Shown here piece by piece: positions 44,785-53,657 of a stretch of 64,000 bases of DNA (within the stretch, counting starts at the first letter, position 1; each line of letters opens with the position of its first letter). A program made the position numbers and the translations under genes. This DNA is from Vreelandella titanicae BH1 (GTDB lineage Bacteria > Pseudomonadota > Gammaproteobacteria > Pseudomonadales > Halomonadaceae): contig NZ_AOPO01000001.1 in the NCBI RefSeq assembly GCF_000336575.1, positions 248,001-312,000 on the forward strand, in the 5' to 3' direction. Below the pieces are notes generated by a model that was given only the letters and a program-made list of their open reading frames with translations, did not search any database and was not told the DNA's origin.

Positions 44785-45819
44785 TTATTGTTCGGTTTTA
44801 CCATCGTAGCGACGCTGCCATTCGGCTAGCACGCGTTCACGATTGACGGCAGCCCACTGGAAATCGGCGTCGATCATTCGATCAGTAATATCGGAAGGGT
44901 AGTTTTCAATCGGCTGTGCCACACCTGGGTAAGCCACCACCGCATAGCCTTCGTTATACAGTTCGTTGGCTTCACGGGAGATTGCCCAATCCATCAGCGT
45001 TTGCGCGGCTTCCTGCTTGTCGGTACCGGCCACAATAGCGGCGGCTTCCATATCCCAGCCCAGCCCTTCTTCAGGGAAGATAACTTCAATAGGCGCACCC
45101 TGGGATTTCAAGCGCGCACCGCGGAAGGCAAATGACACACCCACTACGGTTTCACCGGTAGCCGCCAGGCTACAAGGGGCGGAGCCCGAATGGGTGTAAC
45201 GGGCAATGTTGTTATGTAGGCGATCCATATAATCCCAACCCTGATCCTCTTCCCATAGCTGCAGCCAGCTGGCTACATCCAGGTAGCCGGTACCCGACGA
45301 GTTGGGGTTAGGCATGATCACATGGCCTTCAAACTCAGGCTGGGTAAGGTCTTCCCAAGAGGTCGGCATCGGCACGCCCTGGCGCTCGCCCTCAATGGTG
45401 TTGTAGCAAATAGCAGCGACCCAGGCGTCCATACCCACCCAAGCCGGGTCTTCACCATCACGATAGGCCACATCGACAAATTTGGGGTCGAGATTCTCAA
45501 CGCCAGCGGGAGCGTAGCGCTCCAGCATGCCCTCCTCTTCCAACACCAGCAGGCTGGTAGCGGCCAGGCCCCAGATCACGTCAGCCTGGGGATTGTCTTT
45601 CTCGGCCAGCAGGCGGGCGGTAATCACGCCGGTGGAGTCGCGCACCCAGTTAATCTCGATATCCGGGTGGGCCGCGTTGAAGCGTTCAGCATATTTTTGC
45701 AGGTCGTCCGACTCAACGGCGGTATACACCGTTAATTCAGTTGCTTGGGCGTTGGAAGCAAGCGCAACAGCAGCACCTGCTAACAACGTTGAAGGGAATA
45801 AACGGCGTGGCATCATCAT
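44785..45819 (-). CDS. phnS: 2-Aminoethylphosphonate ABC transporter substrate-binding protein PhnS
   Basis: A 344-residue periplasmic iron/AEP-type binding protein (extracellular solute-binding family 1). Signal peptide ~1-26 (STLLAGAAVALASNAQA). The mature chain shows TELTVYTAVESDDLQKYAER, RDSTGVITARLLAEKDNPQA, DVIWGLAATS and ARYTHSGSAPCSLAATGETV, as in AEP-binding family members. Two regulatory sites lie in its leader: a PhnR-type operator at 45838 and a Pho box at 45868. It is the first gene of the transporter group. Confidence 0.92.
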   Translation of the reverse strand: MMMPRRLFPSTLLAGAAVALASNAQATELTVYTAVESDDLQKYAERFNAAHPDIEINWVRDSTGVITARLLAEKDNPQADVIWGLAATSLLVLEEEGMLERYAPAGVENLDPKFVDVAYRDGEDPAWVGMDAWVAAICYNTIEGERQGVPMPTSWEDLTQPEFEGHVIMPNPNSSGTGYLDVASWLQLWEEDQGWDYMDRLHNNIARYTHSGSAPCSLAATGETVVGVSFAFRGARLKSQGAPIEVIFPEEGLGWDMEAAAIVAGTDKQEAAQTLMDWAISREANELYNEGYAVVAYPGVAQPIENYPSDITDRMIDADFQWAAVNRERVLAEWQRRYDGKTEQ

Positions 45820-45837
45820 GATAGTCTCCCGGCTGAT

Positions 45838-45849
45838 TGGTATAGACCA
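45838..45849. promoter_or_regulatory. PhnR-type operator upstream of phnS
   Basis: TGGTATAGACCA differs at one base from the perfect palindrome before phnW. It lies 18 bp before phnS, between the Pho box and the gene. Confidence 0.62.
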
Positions 45850-45867
45850 GAAGTCTGCAGGCTTTAA

Positions 45868-45885
45868 ATGACACTGCGATGACGC
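45868..45885 (-). promoter_or_regulatory. Pho box upstream of phnS
   Basis: Reverse-strand GCGTCATCGCAGTGTCAT has heptamers GCGTCAT and GTGTCAT 11 bp apart, 48 bp before phnS. It is close to the sites before phoX and the HAD gene. Confidence 0.65.
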
Positions 45886-45935
45886 TTGTTTGACCGTTTT
45901 TTTAACTGGTGATGACCGCGGCTAGGTCGTTTCCG

Positions 45936-46646
45936 CTAGCGCTGACCGGATAGCTCCACGCTGATACACAGCGAATCGTGCAGCCAGTGCTCTTCATCAA
46001 ACTCAATAGGGCGCTGCTGGTCGTCTAAAATGGCACGGTTAATATTTAACCCGGCAGTGCCGGGTGCAACGAATAGCTCTTCGGCATCCATTGGCGAAAG
46101 CGCTTCTGAGACCATGCGAATAGAGCGATTGGCCAGGTAGTGCCCCCAGCGCTCTCGCAACAGCCCCCAAAGCGATTGCCCACTATAGATATCTAGCAAC
46201 TCTGGGGCACGCTCGGGTACTACCCACAGCGACTCCACCAGCACCGCGCGGTCATCCACGTAGCGGCGGCGGCGAATATGCTGAAACGGCTGGTCATCCG
46301 GCAGCCCCAGCGCCCGAGCCGCGGGCGGGTGAGCGCGGCTTTCCAGCTTCAAAACGGCCGTGCGTGGCTGCCGCCCCTGGGCGCGCACATAGTCGTTAAA
46401 ACCCGCGTCACGGGTGGGGTCGTAAACCAAACGGGCGGGAGAAATAAACCAGCCGCGTCGATTGCTGCGGTGTATCAGCCCCTCCCCTTCTAGCTGAGAA
46501 AGCGCTTGGCGCAGGGTCACGCGGGTGGTGGCAAAGCGCTCGGCCAATGACCGCTCGGCGGGAAGCTTGCCTTCCCACAGGGCGGCATTTTGATCGATTA
46601 ACGTGCGAAGCTGTTCGGTTAACTGTAAATAGTAGGCATCAGACAT
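45936..46646 (-). CDS. phnR: GntR/HutC-family regulator PhnR
   Basis: A 236-residue regulator: a winged-helix GntR domain (~1-70; EGKLPAERSLAERFATTRVT, LRQALSQLEGEGLIHR) and a UTRA effector domain (~85-235; DQPFQHIRRRRYVDDRAVLV, NRAILDDQQRPIEFDEEHWL). The frame opens at 46670, but the ATG at 46646 has AGGAAAA upstream and gives the normal family start. It overlaps the HAD gene by 8 bp and lies just upstream of phnS, as in the phnRSTUVWX loci. It most likely binds the TGGTATAKACCA sites, with AEP or a product as effector. Confidence 0.88.
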   Translation of the reverse strand: MSDAYYLQLTEQLRTLIDQNAALWEGKLPAERSLAERFATTRVTLRQALSQLEGEGLIHRSNRRGWFISPARLVYDPTRDAGFNDYVRAQGRQPRTAVLKLESRAHPPAARALGLPDDQPFQHIRRRRYVDDRAVLVESLWVVPERAPELLDIYSGQSLWGLLRERWGHYLANRSIRMVSEALSPMDAEELFVAPGTAGLNINRAILDDQQRPIEFDEEHWLHDSLCISVELSGQR

Positions 46647-47364
46647 GCGCCGATTTTCCTGGCAGAGCATTAGGCGACGAAGCGCTTGAGGGCGTCCGCC
46701 AGTCTAAGCGCCGCCAACCTTCAACGCTAGCCACCTCGGCCAGTACCGGGTCTGGGTTAACTGCCACGGGGCAATCGACATATTGCAGTAACGGTAAATC
46801 GTTGCGGGAGTCTGAGTAGAAAGTAGTGTGGCTAGGGGTGAACTGCTGCTCGGCCAACCACTGTTTTAAGCGCAGCACCTTACCGCCACGATAAGAAAAA
46901 ATACCCTCGCTGCCGCCGGTATAGCGCGCGTCTTCATTGACGCCGTGCTCCACGCTTAGCTCTACCGCCAGCACGTGTTCAATACCCAGAGTGGTCGCTA
47001 TCGGCTCGACCAGATGCCGTGACGAGGCGGAAATCAGTACCAGGGTATCGCCTGCCTGGCGGTGCGCTTCCAGACAGGCCCAAGCTTGTTCAAAAATACG
47101 CGGTTGCAGGTGCGTGGCAACAAAGCGCTCGACCTCTTTTTGCACATCTCTCACTCTGCGCCCTCGCAGCGGTGCTAGGGTCATGGCCAAATACTCTTCA
47201 AGCTTTAGCTTCCCCGCGTGATAGGCCTGGTGCATTTTCTCCGCCCGCGCCATAAACGCTTCGGCATCGCTGATCCAGCCTTGCTCTATCATCCATAAAT
47301 TCCAGCGGTCGCTGCAGTCTCCGTCCAGGAGGGTGTCGTCAAGATCAAACAGGGCCAGGCGCAT
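46639..47364 (-). CDS. HAD-IB family phosphatase at the head of the AEP locus
   Basis: A 241-residue SerB-like HAD hydrolase. Motif I is FDLDDTLLDGD (D7, D9), motif II ISASSRHLVEPIA, motif III lysine in YRGGKVLRLKQ, and motif IV YSDSRNDLPLL. A four-helix cap (~15-90) is present. AAAGGAG precedes the ATG. It is the first gene before phnR, and a Pho box lies 53 bp upstream, so a phosphate-scavenging phosphomonoesterase is likely. The actual substrate is unknown; phosphoserine phosphatase activity is possible but the gene position argues against housekeeping serine synthesis. Confidence 0.85.
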   Translation of the reverse strand: MRLALFDLDDTLLDGDCSDRWNLWMIEQGWISDAEAFMARAEKMHQAYHAGKLKLEEYLAMTLAPLRGRRVRDVQKEVERFVATHLQPRIFEQAWACLEAHRQAGDTLVLISASSRHLVEPIATTLGIEHVLAVELSVEHGVNEDARYTGGSEGIFSYRGGKVLRLKQWLAEQQFTPSHTTFYSDSRNDLPLLQYVDCPVAVNPDPVLAEVASVEGWRRLDWRTPSSASSPNALPGKSAHV

Positions 47365-47416
47365 GGGAGCACTCCTTTCATCGCGGGTTGGCGGCGCGTA
47401 GGGTATGCCAAAGGTG

Positions 47417-47434
47417 ATGACAGGACGATGACGC
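47417..47434 (-). promoter_or_regulatory. Pho box upstream of the HAD phosphatase gene
   Basis: Reverse-strand GCGTCATCGTCCTGTCAT has heptamers GCGTCAT and CTGTCAT 11 bp apart, 53 bp before the start. It differs from the phoX site at only three positions. Confidence 0.7.
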
Positions 47435-47466
47435 TAATAGAAGACGACGATGAGCAAACTAGAAGT

Positions 47467-50142
47467 CTAAGTAGTTAACCACTGCGTCGCAAACTCATCG
47501 GCAGGCAGCGGGCGGCCAAACCAGTACCCTTGTGCCTCATTGCAACCCATTGCGGCAAGCAAATTCGCTTGGTCGCGCGTTTCAACGCCTTCCGCCACGG
47601 TTTTCATCTCTAGCGCTTTTGCCATGGCGATGATGGCCTGAACAATGGTGCGGTCATTTTTGTTTTCGAGCATTTCACGCACAAAGGAAATATCAATTTT
47701 CAGTGCGTCGGCAGCGAAGCGCCGTAGGTAGGAAAGCGAAGAATAGCCGGTGCCGAAATCATCGATAGAGAGAGCATAGCCCGCTTGTCGCATGGCGTGG
47801 GTGATCTCAACGGCCTGATCTGGGTCGCGCATAAAATCACTTTCAGTGAGCTCCAGGGCGATAGCGCTCGACGAAACGCCGGCGGTGAGTTGCGCAATGT
47901 GGTGGGTCAGCTCAGGATCGGCAAACTGTTGGGCGGAAATATTGATCGATAGCCTCCCTGGCAGCCCACCCTCAGGCTGTTCACGCCATGCCAGTAGCTG
48001 CCTTGCGGACTCTTCCAGCACCCAGTCTCCCAAGGCACGAATCAAACCGCGCTCTTCGGCCAGGGGAATAAACTCGCCGGGGCTCACCCAACCCCACTCG
48101 GCATCGTGCCAGCGGCACAGGGCTTCTGCACCGGTCAACTGACCACTGGTAAGGTTCACCTGGGGCTGAAAGTAGAGTTCTAACTTGTGTTCAGTAATTG
48201 CCGCGCTGAGTCGCTCGGTCATCTGTTGGCGTCGATGTAGCGCGTGGCGCATCGTTTGGGAGTAGGGGCAGATACTATTTTCGCGCCGCTTGGCGTGGTG
48301 GAGAGCAATGCTGGCAGCGTTAAATAGTTCGCCCGCCTCGCTCACATGCTGCGGATAATGAGCAAAACCGATGCTGACATCGAGGTGAAAAACACGCCGC
48401 TCCAGATGAAGCGGCGGCTTAACCACTAAGCGTAGCTGCTCCACAAGGCTGCCAATGTCACGAGGGGTGGTATCGGCCACCAGCAGGGCAAATTCATCCC
48501 CTGACAAACGCGCCAACGAGCCGTATGAGTGGCTGATCTTCGCTAAACGATCAGCCACTGTCACCAGCAGTTGATCGCCCACTTGGTGACCGTGCAGGTC
48601 GTTGACCTCTTTAAAACGGCGGATATCCAATAACAGCAGTGAAAGCCCATGCTCGCCTTGCTGGGCTTCTTGCCACATTTGCGCTAGCAACTCCATAAAA
48701 CGGACGCGGTTAGGTAAACCGGTGGTACTGTCGGTATAGGCTAACTGGTGCATGTGCCGATGGTCGCGCCGACGCTCAAGCTCTGCTGCAGCACCGGTCG
48801 AAAGAATTTGCAGCACAGAGGTGGCGAACGCATTGGTGGTCAGCGGCTGTCGATAAAATACCATCATCACGCCAATGGCCTCGCCGTTGGCATTATCCAA
48901 ACGCCGCCCAATCCATGCTCTTGTGGGTAGCAGTGTGCCTGGTAATAACAGCGGCGAACCATCATGCATGACTGCTTCACGCTCCAACACTACCTGCTCG
49001 CTGGGCGAGCCTCGCAGCGCAAAGGTGTGCTGTTCTCGCTGAGCCCCATCAACCACCATGCTGACAGTCGTCGCCTGCCCATAGACATTTTCATCGCCCT
49101 GGGGTGAAGTATGCAGCAACGCAATAAAGCCTGCATCGGCTTCCAGCACCTTGACCAAGGTCACAATCAACTGCTGAAAATAACCATCCCCGACTTGGGT
49201 CGTGACCGTAGAAGCCACTTGAACCACAGCGTTTTGCACCCGCTGCGACTCTTGCTGGTCGGTCACATCCGAGATAAACCCTTCCAAGCATACGATTTCG
49301 CCCGCCTCATCTATGACGGCCTGGCCTTGCTCCCACATCCACCGATAACCACCGTCGCGATGGCGCAGCTGGTAGATCACACGGTAAGGGCATCTGTTGG
49401 CAATGGCCGACTGTACCTCATGGAAGACCTTGTCCTGGTCATCAGGATGAATCAGGGCAGCAAAACTGATCAGCCGATTACCCTGTAATTCGTCAGGCCG
49501 GTACCCGGTCAGCGTTTCGGCCCCTTGGCTCACCAGTTGCATAGTCCAATTGCGGTCATTCAGGCAGCGATAGGCCATGCCCGGCAGATGGTTGAGCAGC
49601 GTATCCAAACGGCGTTCACTTTCCCGCGCGACCTCTTCGCTCTTTCTTAATGCCTGCTCTGCTTTTTGTCGGCACAGCTCTGCACCCGCCTGGGCGGCGG
49701 CGATTTGCAATATCTCATTGGCTAGATCGTCCAACTGCATGGGGGCGTTTTTGAGTACCGCTAACAAACCAACTAGCGAACCATCCGCCGCATAGAGCGC
49801 CCGCCCCAAATAACTCTCGGCACCCAGTTCACAAAGCAGTTTATCGTCAGGAAAGCGTGACTGAACATCATGGTCATAAAGGCAGATTTCGCGTCCTAAC
49901 ACAGTCTCGCAAGGGGTACCGGTCAGCGTGTAAGTAACATTGCTCAGCAAGTTGCCATTTGACCAAACGGCCAACGTCTCAGCCCGATGCAATTGAGTTA
50001 CATCGGCGACTAACACATGATCAACGCCTAGTATCGTCGCTAAACGTTCCACCAACGTTGCATAAAAACGCGGGCTCCCACTGTGCCCTACGCCTTCTGC
50101 CAATTGGCGGAATATATCGGCCGCGTCGTTCTTTGTGTGCAT
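47467..50142 (-). CDS. GAF-PAS-GAF-GGDEF-EAL cyclic-di-GMP signalling protein
   Basis: An ~891-residue cytoplasmic protein without membrane segments. Order: GAF (~10-150), a coiled-coil link, PAS/PAC (~175-300; RNWTMQLVSQGAETLTGYRP, RHRDGGYRWMWEQGQAVIDE), GAF (~305-455), GGDEF (~465-620) and EAL (~635-885). The cyclase motif is SGDEF rather than GGDEF (~547), often still active in tandem proteins. The phosphodiesterase motifs look intact: AEALCRW (~670), DDFGTGYSS (~794), ALKIDISFV and AEGVET. Net c-di-GMP breakdown is most likely. The frame reaches a TTG at 50244, but that stretch overlaps TATA-like promoter sequence, so I prefer the ATG at 50142. It diverges from the HDOD gene. Confidence 0.88.
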   Translation of the reverse strand: MHTKNDAADIFRQLAEGVGHSGSPRFYATLVERLATILGVDHVLVADVTQLHRAETLAVWSNGNLLSNVTYTLTGTPCETVLGREICLYDHDVQSRFPDDKLLCELGAESYLGRALYAADGSLVGLLAVLKNAPMQLDDLANEILQIAAAQAGAELCRQKAEQALRKSEEVARESERRLDTLLNHLPGMAYRCLNDRNWTMQLVSQGAETLTGYRPDELQGNRLISFAALIHPDDQDKVFHEVQSAIANRCPYRVIYQLRHRDGGYRWMWEQGQAVIDEAGEIVCLEGFISDVTDQQESQRVQNAVVQVASTVTTQVGDGYFQQLIVTLVKVLEADAGFIALLHTSPQGDENVYGQATTVSMVVDGAQREQHTFALRGSPSEQVVLEREAVMHDGSPLLLPGTLLPTRAWIGRRLDNANGEAIGVMMVFYRQPLTTNAFATSVLQILSTGAAAELERRRDHRHMHQLAYTDSTTGLPNRVRFMELLAQMWQEAQQGEHGLSLLLLDIRRFKEVNDLHGHQVGDQLLVTVADRLAKISHSYGSLARLSGDEFALLVADTTPRDIGSLVEQLRLVVKPPLHLERRVFHLDVSIGFAHYPQHVSEAGELFNAASIALHHAKRRENSICPYSQTMRHALHRRQQMTERLSAAITEHKLELYFQPQVNLTSGQLTGAEALCRWHDAEWGWVSPGEFIPLAEERGLIRALGDWVLEESARQLLAWREQPEGGLPGRLSINISAQQFADPELTHHIAQLTAGVSSSAIALELTESDFMRDPDQAVEITHAMRQAGYALSIDDFGTGYSSLSYLRRFAADALKIDISFVREMLENKNDRTIVQAIIAMAKALEMKTVAEGVETRDQANLLAAMGCNEAQGYWFGRPLPADEFATQWLTT

Positions 50143-50338
50143 TGTTGCACTCACTTTTTTTAATTCTGAAGCGGCTTGGGCGCCTGCCACTAACCTCATA
50201 AAGTATATATAGCGGCCTACAAAGCACAAACCGCTCTTTTCCAACTATAACAACGTCAACAGTAGCTGGATATATGGTAAAATTAGGTATCGCCTCATAA
50301 TGGCTGGCGGCTACGCTACAAAGTGCGCAGGAGATAAC

Positions 50339-51421
50339 GTGACTAATACATCGACCAAGGATGAAGCACTGTATGGAATGCTAACTGAAGCACTGCCTGG
50401 TTTTCTGATCAGCGATTTCCTCAAGTGCCAACGCTTACCTTCGCTTCCCTCAATCGCATTACGCATCCTCAGATTAACGCAATCGTCAAAAGCGACTATC
50501 AACGATGTTGCAGACACCATTGAACACGATCCAGCATTGACCACTCGGTTAATATCTCTCGCCAATAGCGTCCACCACACCCGCTCCGCCAATCCGACAC
50601 AAACATGCCTGGAGGCTATCCAGCGACTAGGGCTAGATGCAACGTTAACGGTCGTGTTGAGCTTTAACCTTTTTCAGCACCCCAGTAAAGGGCCGCAGCA
50701 TACTCATATTTGGCGACGGTCTATCATGTCTGCGCTGATAGCGCGCCAACTTGCTGAACAAGCGTGCCCTAAACAGGCAGGTAATGCGTTTACAGCAGCG
50801 CTGCTACAGGATATTGGCATATTGGCACTGAGTGCGACTTACCCCGAGCAAGCAGACGAACTCTATAGTGATAGTGCTATCTCCCATACCCAGCTTATTG
50901 AGGAGGAGCAGCGTTACTTTGGTGGTGACCACACCGTTATTGGGGCATGGCTGGCAGCCAAATGGGGGCTCCCATCGGCGATGGTCAACACCATACGTTT
51001 TAGTCACGCCTGCTATCAAAGCGATAGCTTAATGGATATGTGTGTTCGTCTATCCGGCCCCACGGCGGATGCCTGCCTATCAAAAGCTCCTGAAGAACAG
51101 CTGGCCGCCCTGATAGCCGATATAAGCACGACAGCGGATGTGCCCTCTCTCTCATTTAAAAGCGTTCTACAAGAAGTTCAGCCCAAAATGGAGTTGATCG
51201 CTAAAACGCTGATGATTGACACCCCCGCGGCTATTGATCCCAAAGAGCTGCTTGAAAATGCTCAGCAGCTCTTGCTAAATCATACGCTTATACTCAATAG
51301 CCGTAGAGAAGCCCAACACAAAGCATTAACGATGTTGCGTAAAGGGTACAGCGACCCGGATGGATTCAACAAAAACATTGCTTTCAAAAAACTTAACCCC
51401 CAATCCCGCGCTAAATCTTAA
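50339..51421 (+). CDS. HDOD domain signalling protein
   Basis: A 360-residue protein with an HDOD domain at ~25-235 (CQRLPSLPSIALRILRLTQS, ADTIEHDPALTTRLISLANS, ALLQDIGILALSATYPEQAD, EEEQRYFGGDHTVIGAWLAA). The metal-binding HD pair is not kept, as usual for HDOD proteins, which act as signalling or scaffold modules. A helical tail (~300-330) may form a coiled coil. An ATG at 50300 is possible, but AGGAG at 50329-50333 points to the GTG at 50339. Divergence from a c-di-GMP enzyme suggests a shared signalling task. Confidence 0.83.
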   Translation: MTNTSTKDEALYGMLTEALPGFLISDFLKCQRLPSLPSIALRILRLTQSSKATINDVADTIEHDPALTTRLISLANSVHHTRSANPTQTCLEAIQRLGLDATLTVVLSFNLFQHPSKGPQHTHIWRRSIMSALIARQLAEQACPKQAGNAFTAALLQDIGILALSATYPEQADELYSDSAISHTQLIEEEQRYFGGDHTVIGAWLAAKWGLPSAMVNTIRFSHACYQSDSLMDMCVRLSGPTADACLSKAPEEQLAALIADISTTADVPSLSFKSVLQEVQPKMELIAKTLMIDTPAAIDPKELLENAQQLLLNHTLILNSRREAQHKALTMLRKGYSDPDGFNKNIAFKKLNPQSRAKS

Positions 51422-51425
51422 ACCT

Positions 51426-51463
51426 CTGGCCAGAACATGCATGCCATCAGGCGTTCCGGCCAG
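51426..51463 (+). terminator. Probable terminator after the HDOD gene
   Basis: CTGGCC-A-GAAC and GTTC-C-GGCCAG form a stem with one mismatch and a 16-base loop, followed by GGGCGTTTTCT. It also lies at the end of the convergent TRAP operon. Confidence 0.55.
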
Positions 51464-51510
51464 GGCGTTTTCTCTACTTCATGCTTAACCGTCTTTCTTT
51501 TATAAGCACC

Positions 51511-52815
51511 TCACCGAGTCATTGCCTCAGGTAGATAGAGAGCGATACCCGGAAAGATGTGCATTAAGGCAATCGCCAACAGCATGAGAAGAAAGAACGG
51601 CAGCGTGGCTTTGGTAATGGTCAGAATATCTTTACCGGTTAGCCCCTGAATCACGAACAGGTTGAAGCCCACCGGTGGGGTAATCTGGGACATCTCGACC
51701 ACCACGACCAGATAAATACCGAACCAGATCAGGTCGAACCCAGCGGCGCTCACCAGCGGCATGATAATCGCGGTGACTAGCAGGATCAGCGAGATACCGT
51801 CGAGAAAACAGCCCATCACCAGCAGCAGCAAGGTAAGCGCAATCAGCAGCATGGTAGGTGAAAGCCCCATCTCACCAATCGCCTGCGCCAGCTTCATGGG
51901 CACCTGGGTAAAGCCCATGGCCGAGGTTAAAAACGACGCACCGGCAATAATAAAAGCGATCATGCAGGCGGTACGCACGGCGGCAAACAGCGAGCTTTTA
52001 AAAATGTCGCGATCAAAGTGACCGTTAAAGCGCGCAATCACGATTGACAATACCACACCGACTGCCGCGGCCTCAGTAGGCGACGCTAACCCGCCATAGA
52101 TCGAAAAGATAATCCCGCCGATCAACAGCAGAATAGGTACCAGCGACCAGGTATTGCGCAGCTTTTCAGCAAAGCTCATACCGGATTCATCTTCGCCGGT
52201 AAGCCCTTCACGGTTGCCCTTGAGCAACGCCCACAAAATGAGGTAGCTCATAAACATGGCCAGGATCATCAGTCCCGGGCCAATACCGGCCATAAACAGC
52301 CTGGAGATCGACTGTTCGGTGACCACACCGTAAACGATGAGCACAATGGAGGGTGGAATCAAAAGTCCCAAAGTGGAGGCGCTGGCCAAGGTGCCAATCG
52401 CCATATTGCTGTCGTAACCCCGCCGCTCGAGCTCTGGCAGGGTCATTTTACCCACCGTGGCACAGGTGGCCGCCGAAGAGCCGCACACCGCCGCAAACAT
52501 GCCGCTACCAATAATATTGGTATGCAGTAAACGTCCCGGCAGGCGGTTCAGCCAGGGCGACAGGCCACGAAACATATTGTCCGCAAGCCCAGAGCGAAAC
52601 AGAATTTCCCCCATCCAGATAAACATCGGTAGCGCGGTGAGATCCCAACCGTAGCTGGCGCCCCAAAAATCGGAGGCTAAAATAGCGCCCGGCGAGAAAG
52701 AGCTGAAGAACTCTAGCGCTATCCAGGCAGTGCCGATTAGCGCAAAGGCGATCCACACCCCGCTCCCTAGCAGAACCACGAGGGTGAAAATGGTGGCGAG
52801 ACTTAGTAGCAGCAC
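51511..52815 (-). CDS. dctM: TRAP transporter large permease (DctM family)
   Basis: A 434-residue membrane protein with about twelve hydrophobic segments. DctM landmarks: LTALPMFIWMGEILFRSGLA, ICGSSAATC-type block SGMFAAVCGSSAATCATVGK, MAIGTLASASTLGLLIPPSI and DLIWFGIYLVVVVEMSQITP near the end (PPVGFNLFVIQG). It forms the Na+-driven channel with DctQ and DctP. It is the last gene of the TRAP operon. The substrate is not readable from sequence; neighbours (LysR, pxpABC) suggest an amino-acid-like or carboxylate ligand. Confidence 0.93.
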   Translation of the reverse strand: MLLLSLATIFTLVVLLGSGVWIAFALIGTAWIALEFFSSFSPGAILASDFWGASYGWDLTALPMFIWMGEILFRSGLADNMFRGLSPWLNRLPGRLLHTNIIGSGMFAAVCGSSAATCATVGKMTLPELERRGYDSNMAIGTLASASTLGLLIPPSIVLIVYGVVTEQSISRLFMAGIGPGLMILAMFMSYLILWALLKGNREGLTGEDESGMSFAEKLRNTWSLVPILLLIGGIIFSIYGGLASPTEAAAVGVVLSIVIARFNGHFDRDIFKSSLFAAVRTACMIAFIIAGASFLTSAMGFTQVPMKLAQAIGEMGLSPTMLLIALTLLLLVMGCFLDGISLILLVTAIIMPLVSAAGFDLIWFGIYLVVVVEMSQITPPVGFNLFVIQGLTGKDILTITKATLPFFLLMLLAIALMHIFPGIALYLPEAMTR

Positions 52816-52925
52816 AAGGATCTCTCCAATTTAAACGGCAGAAGCAGTGTTAACAGTGGTCCCGTTAACCGCTGCGTACTCAACACAGACGACGTACTCA
52901 ACCAAGACATAGCTATCGTCACCAT

Positions 52926-53489
52926 TTAGTGGCCCTCGCTTTCATCTGGGGCAGTCGCTTCACGAAAACTCGCAGGATCGCGAATGGCAATCCGTAGCGC
53001 CATAAACAGGGCTTCAGCCAGCGCCAAACAGAGCAGCCCTACGCTGGTCGCGAGCACAAGCTGGGGGATCCAGAGCGGAATCGACACAAAGCCTGAAGAG
53101 ACATCGTTGTATTGCACGCTCTCCCTCGCCAACCCAATGAGGCCGTAACTGAGCATTAAGCTGATCGCCAGGGCGATGATGAGGCAAAACACTTCAAACC
53201 ACACACGAATTGCCGGTGGTAGCCGGGTAATCAACAGCGTCACACGAATATGGGCGTGATGCACAAAGGTGTATGCCAACCCCAGAAAGGTCGCCCCCAC
53301 CAATAGATAAGAAGCGATTTCCGAAACGCCGGTAATACTGATGCCCAGGCGGCTCAGCCCCACGAGCACCAGCAGGGCGTCTACCAGGCGGAAGGTCACC
53401 TGAAGCGCTATCAGCGTGCAAATGGCAACCATGCAGGCCGCCGCACCCCAAGCACCCAGGCGATAGAGCTTGTCGAATTTAAACGTCAT
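52926..53489 (-). CDS. dctQ: TRAP transporter small permease (DctQ family)
   Basis: A 187-residue four-TM protein of the DctQ type (AACMVAICTLIALQVTFRLV, EIASYLLVGATFLGLAYTFV with HHAHIRVTLLITRLP, EVFCLIIALAISLMLSYGLI). HHAHIRVTLL after segment two is the family signature. A GTG seven codons upstream exists, but GTGAGG before the ATG at 53489 favours the latter. A 110-bp gap separates it from dctM. Confidence 0.88.
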   Translation of the reverse strand: MTFKFDKLYRLGAWGAAACMVAICTLIALQVTFRLVDALLVLVGLSRLGISITGVSEIASYLLVGATFLGLAYTFVHHAHIRVTLLITRLPPAIRVWFEVFCLIIALAISLMLSYGLIGLARESVQYNDVSSGFVSIPLWIPQLVLATSVGLLCLALAEALFMALRIAIRDPASFREATAPDESEGH

Positions 53490-53559
53490 GTTCGCAGCCT
53501 CACGAAGCACGCGGGAAAACGTACTTATAAAACGTACTTAGGAAAAGCGCGTAGCAAAA

Positions 53560-53590
53560 GCAGGGGCAGCGCCAAAATCACCGCCCCTGC
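53560..53590 (-). other. Intra-operon hairpin between dctP and dctQ
   Basis: GCAGGGGC and GCCCCTGC form a perfect 8-bp stem, with a 15-base loop, in the 168-bp gap after the binding-protein gene. It probably favours dctP message over the permease genes. Confidence 0.5.
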
Positions 53591-53657
53591 GGAAACCATC
53601 ACGATAGAGCCTAGTTAAAAAGTATTTAGCTTAAACCGTGTTTAGGCTAAATAGCGC

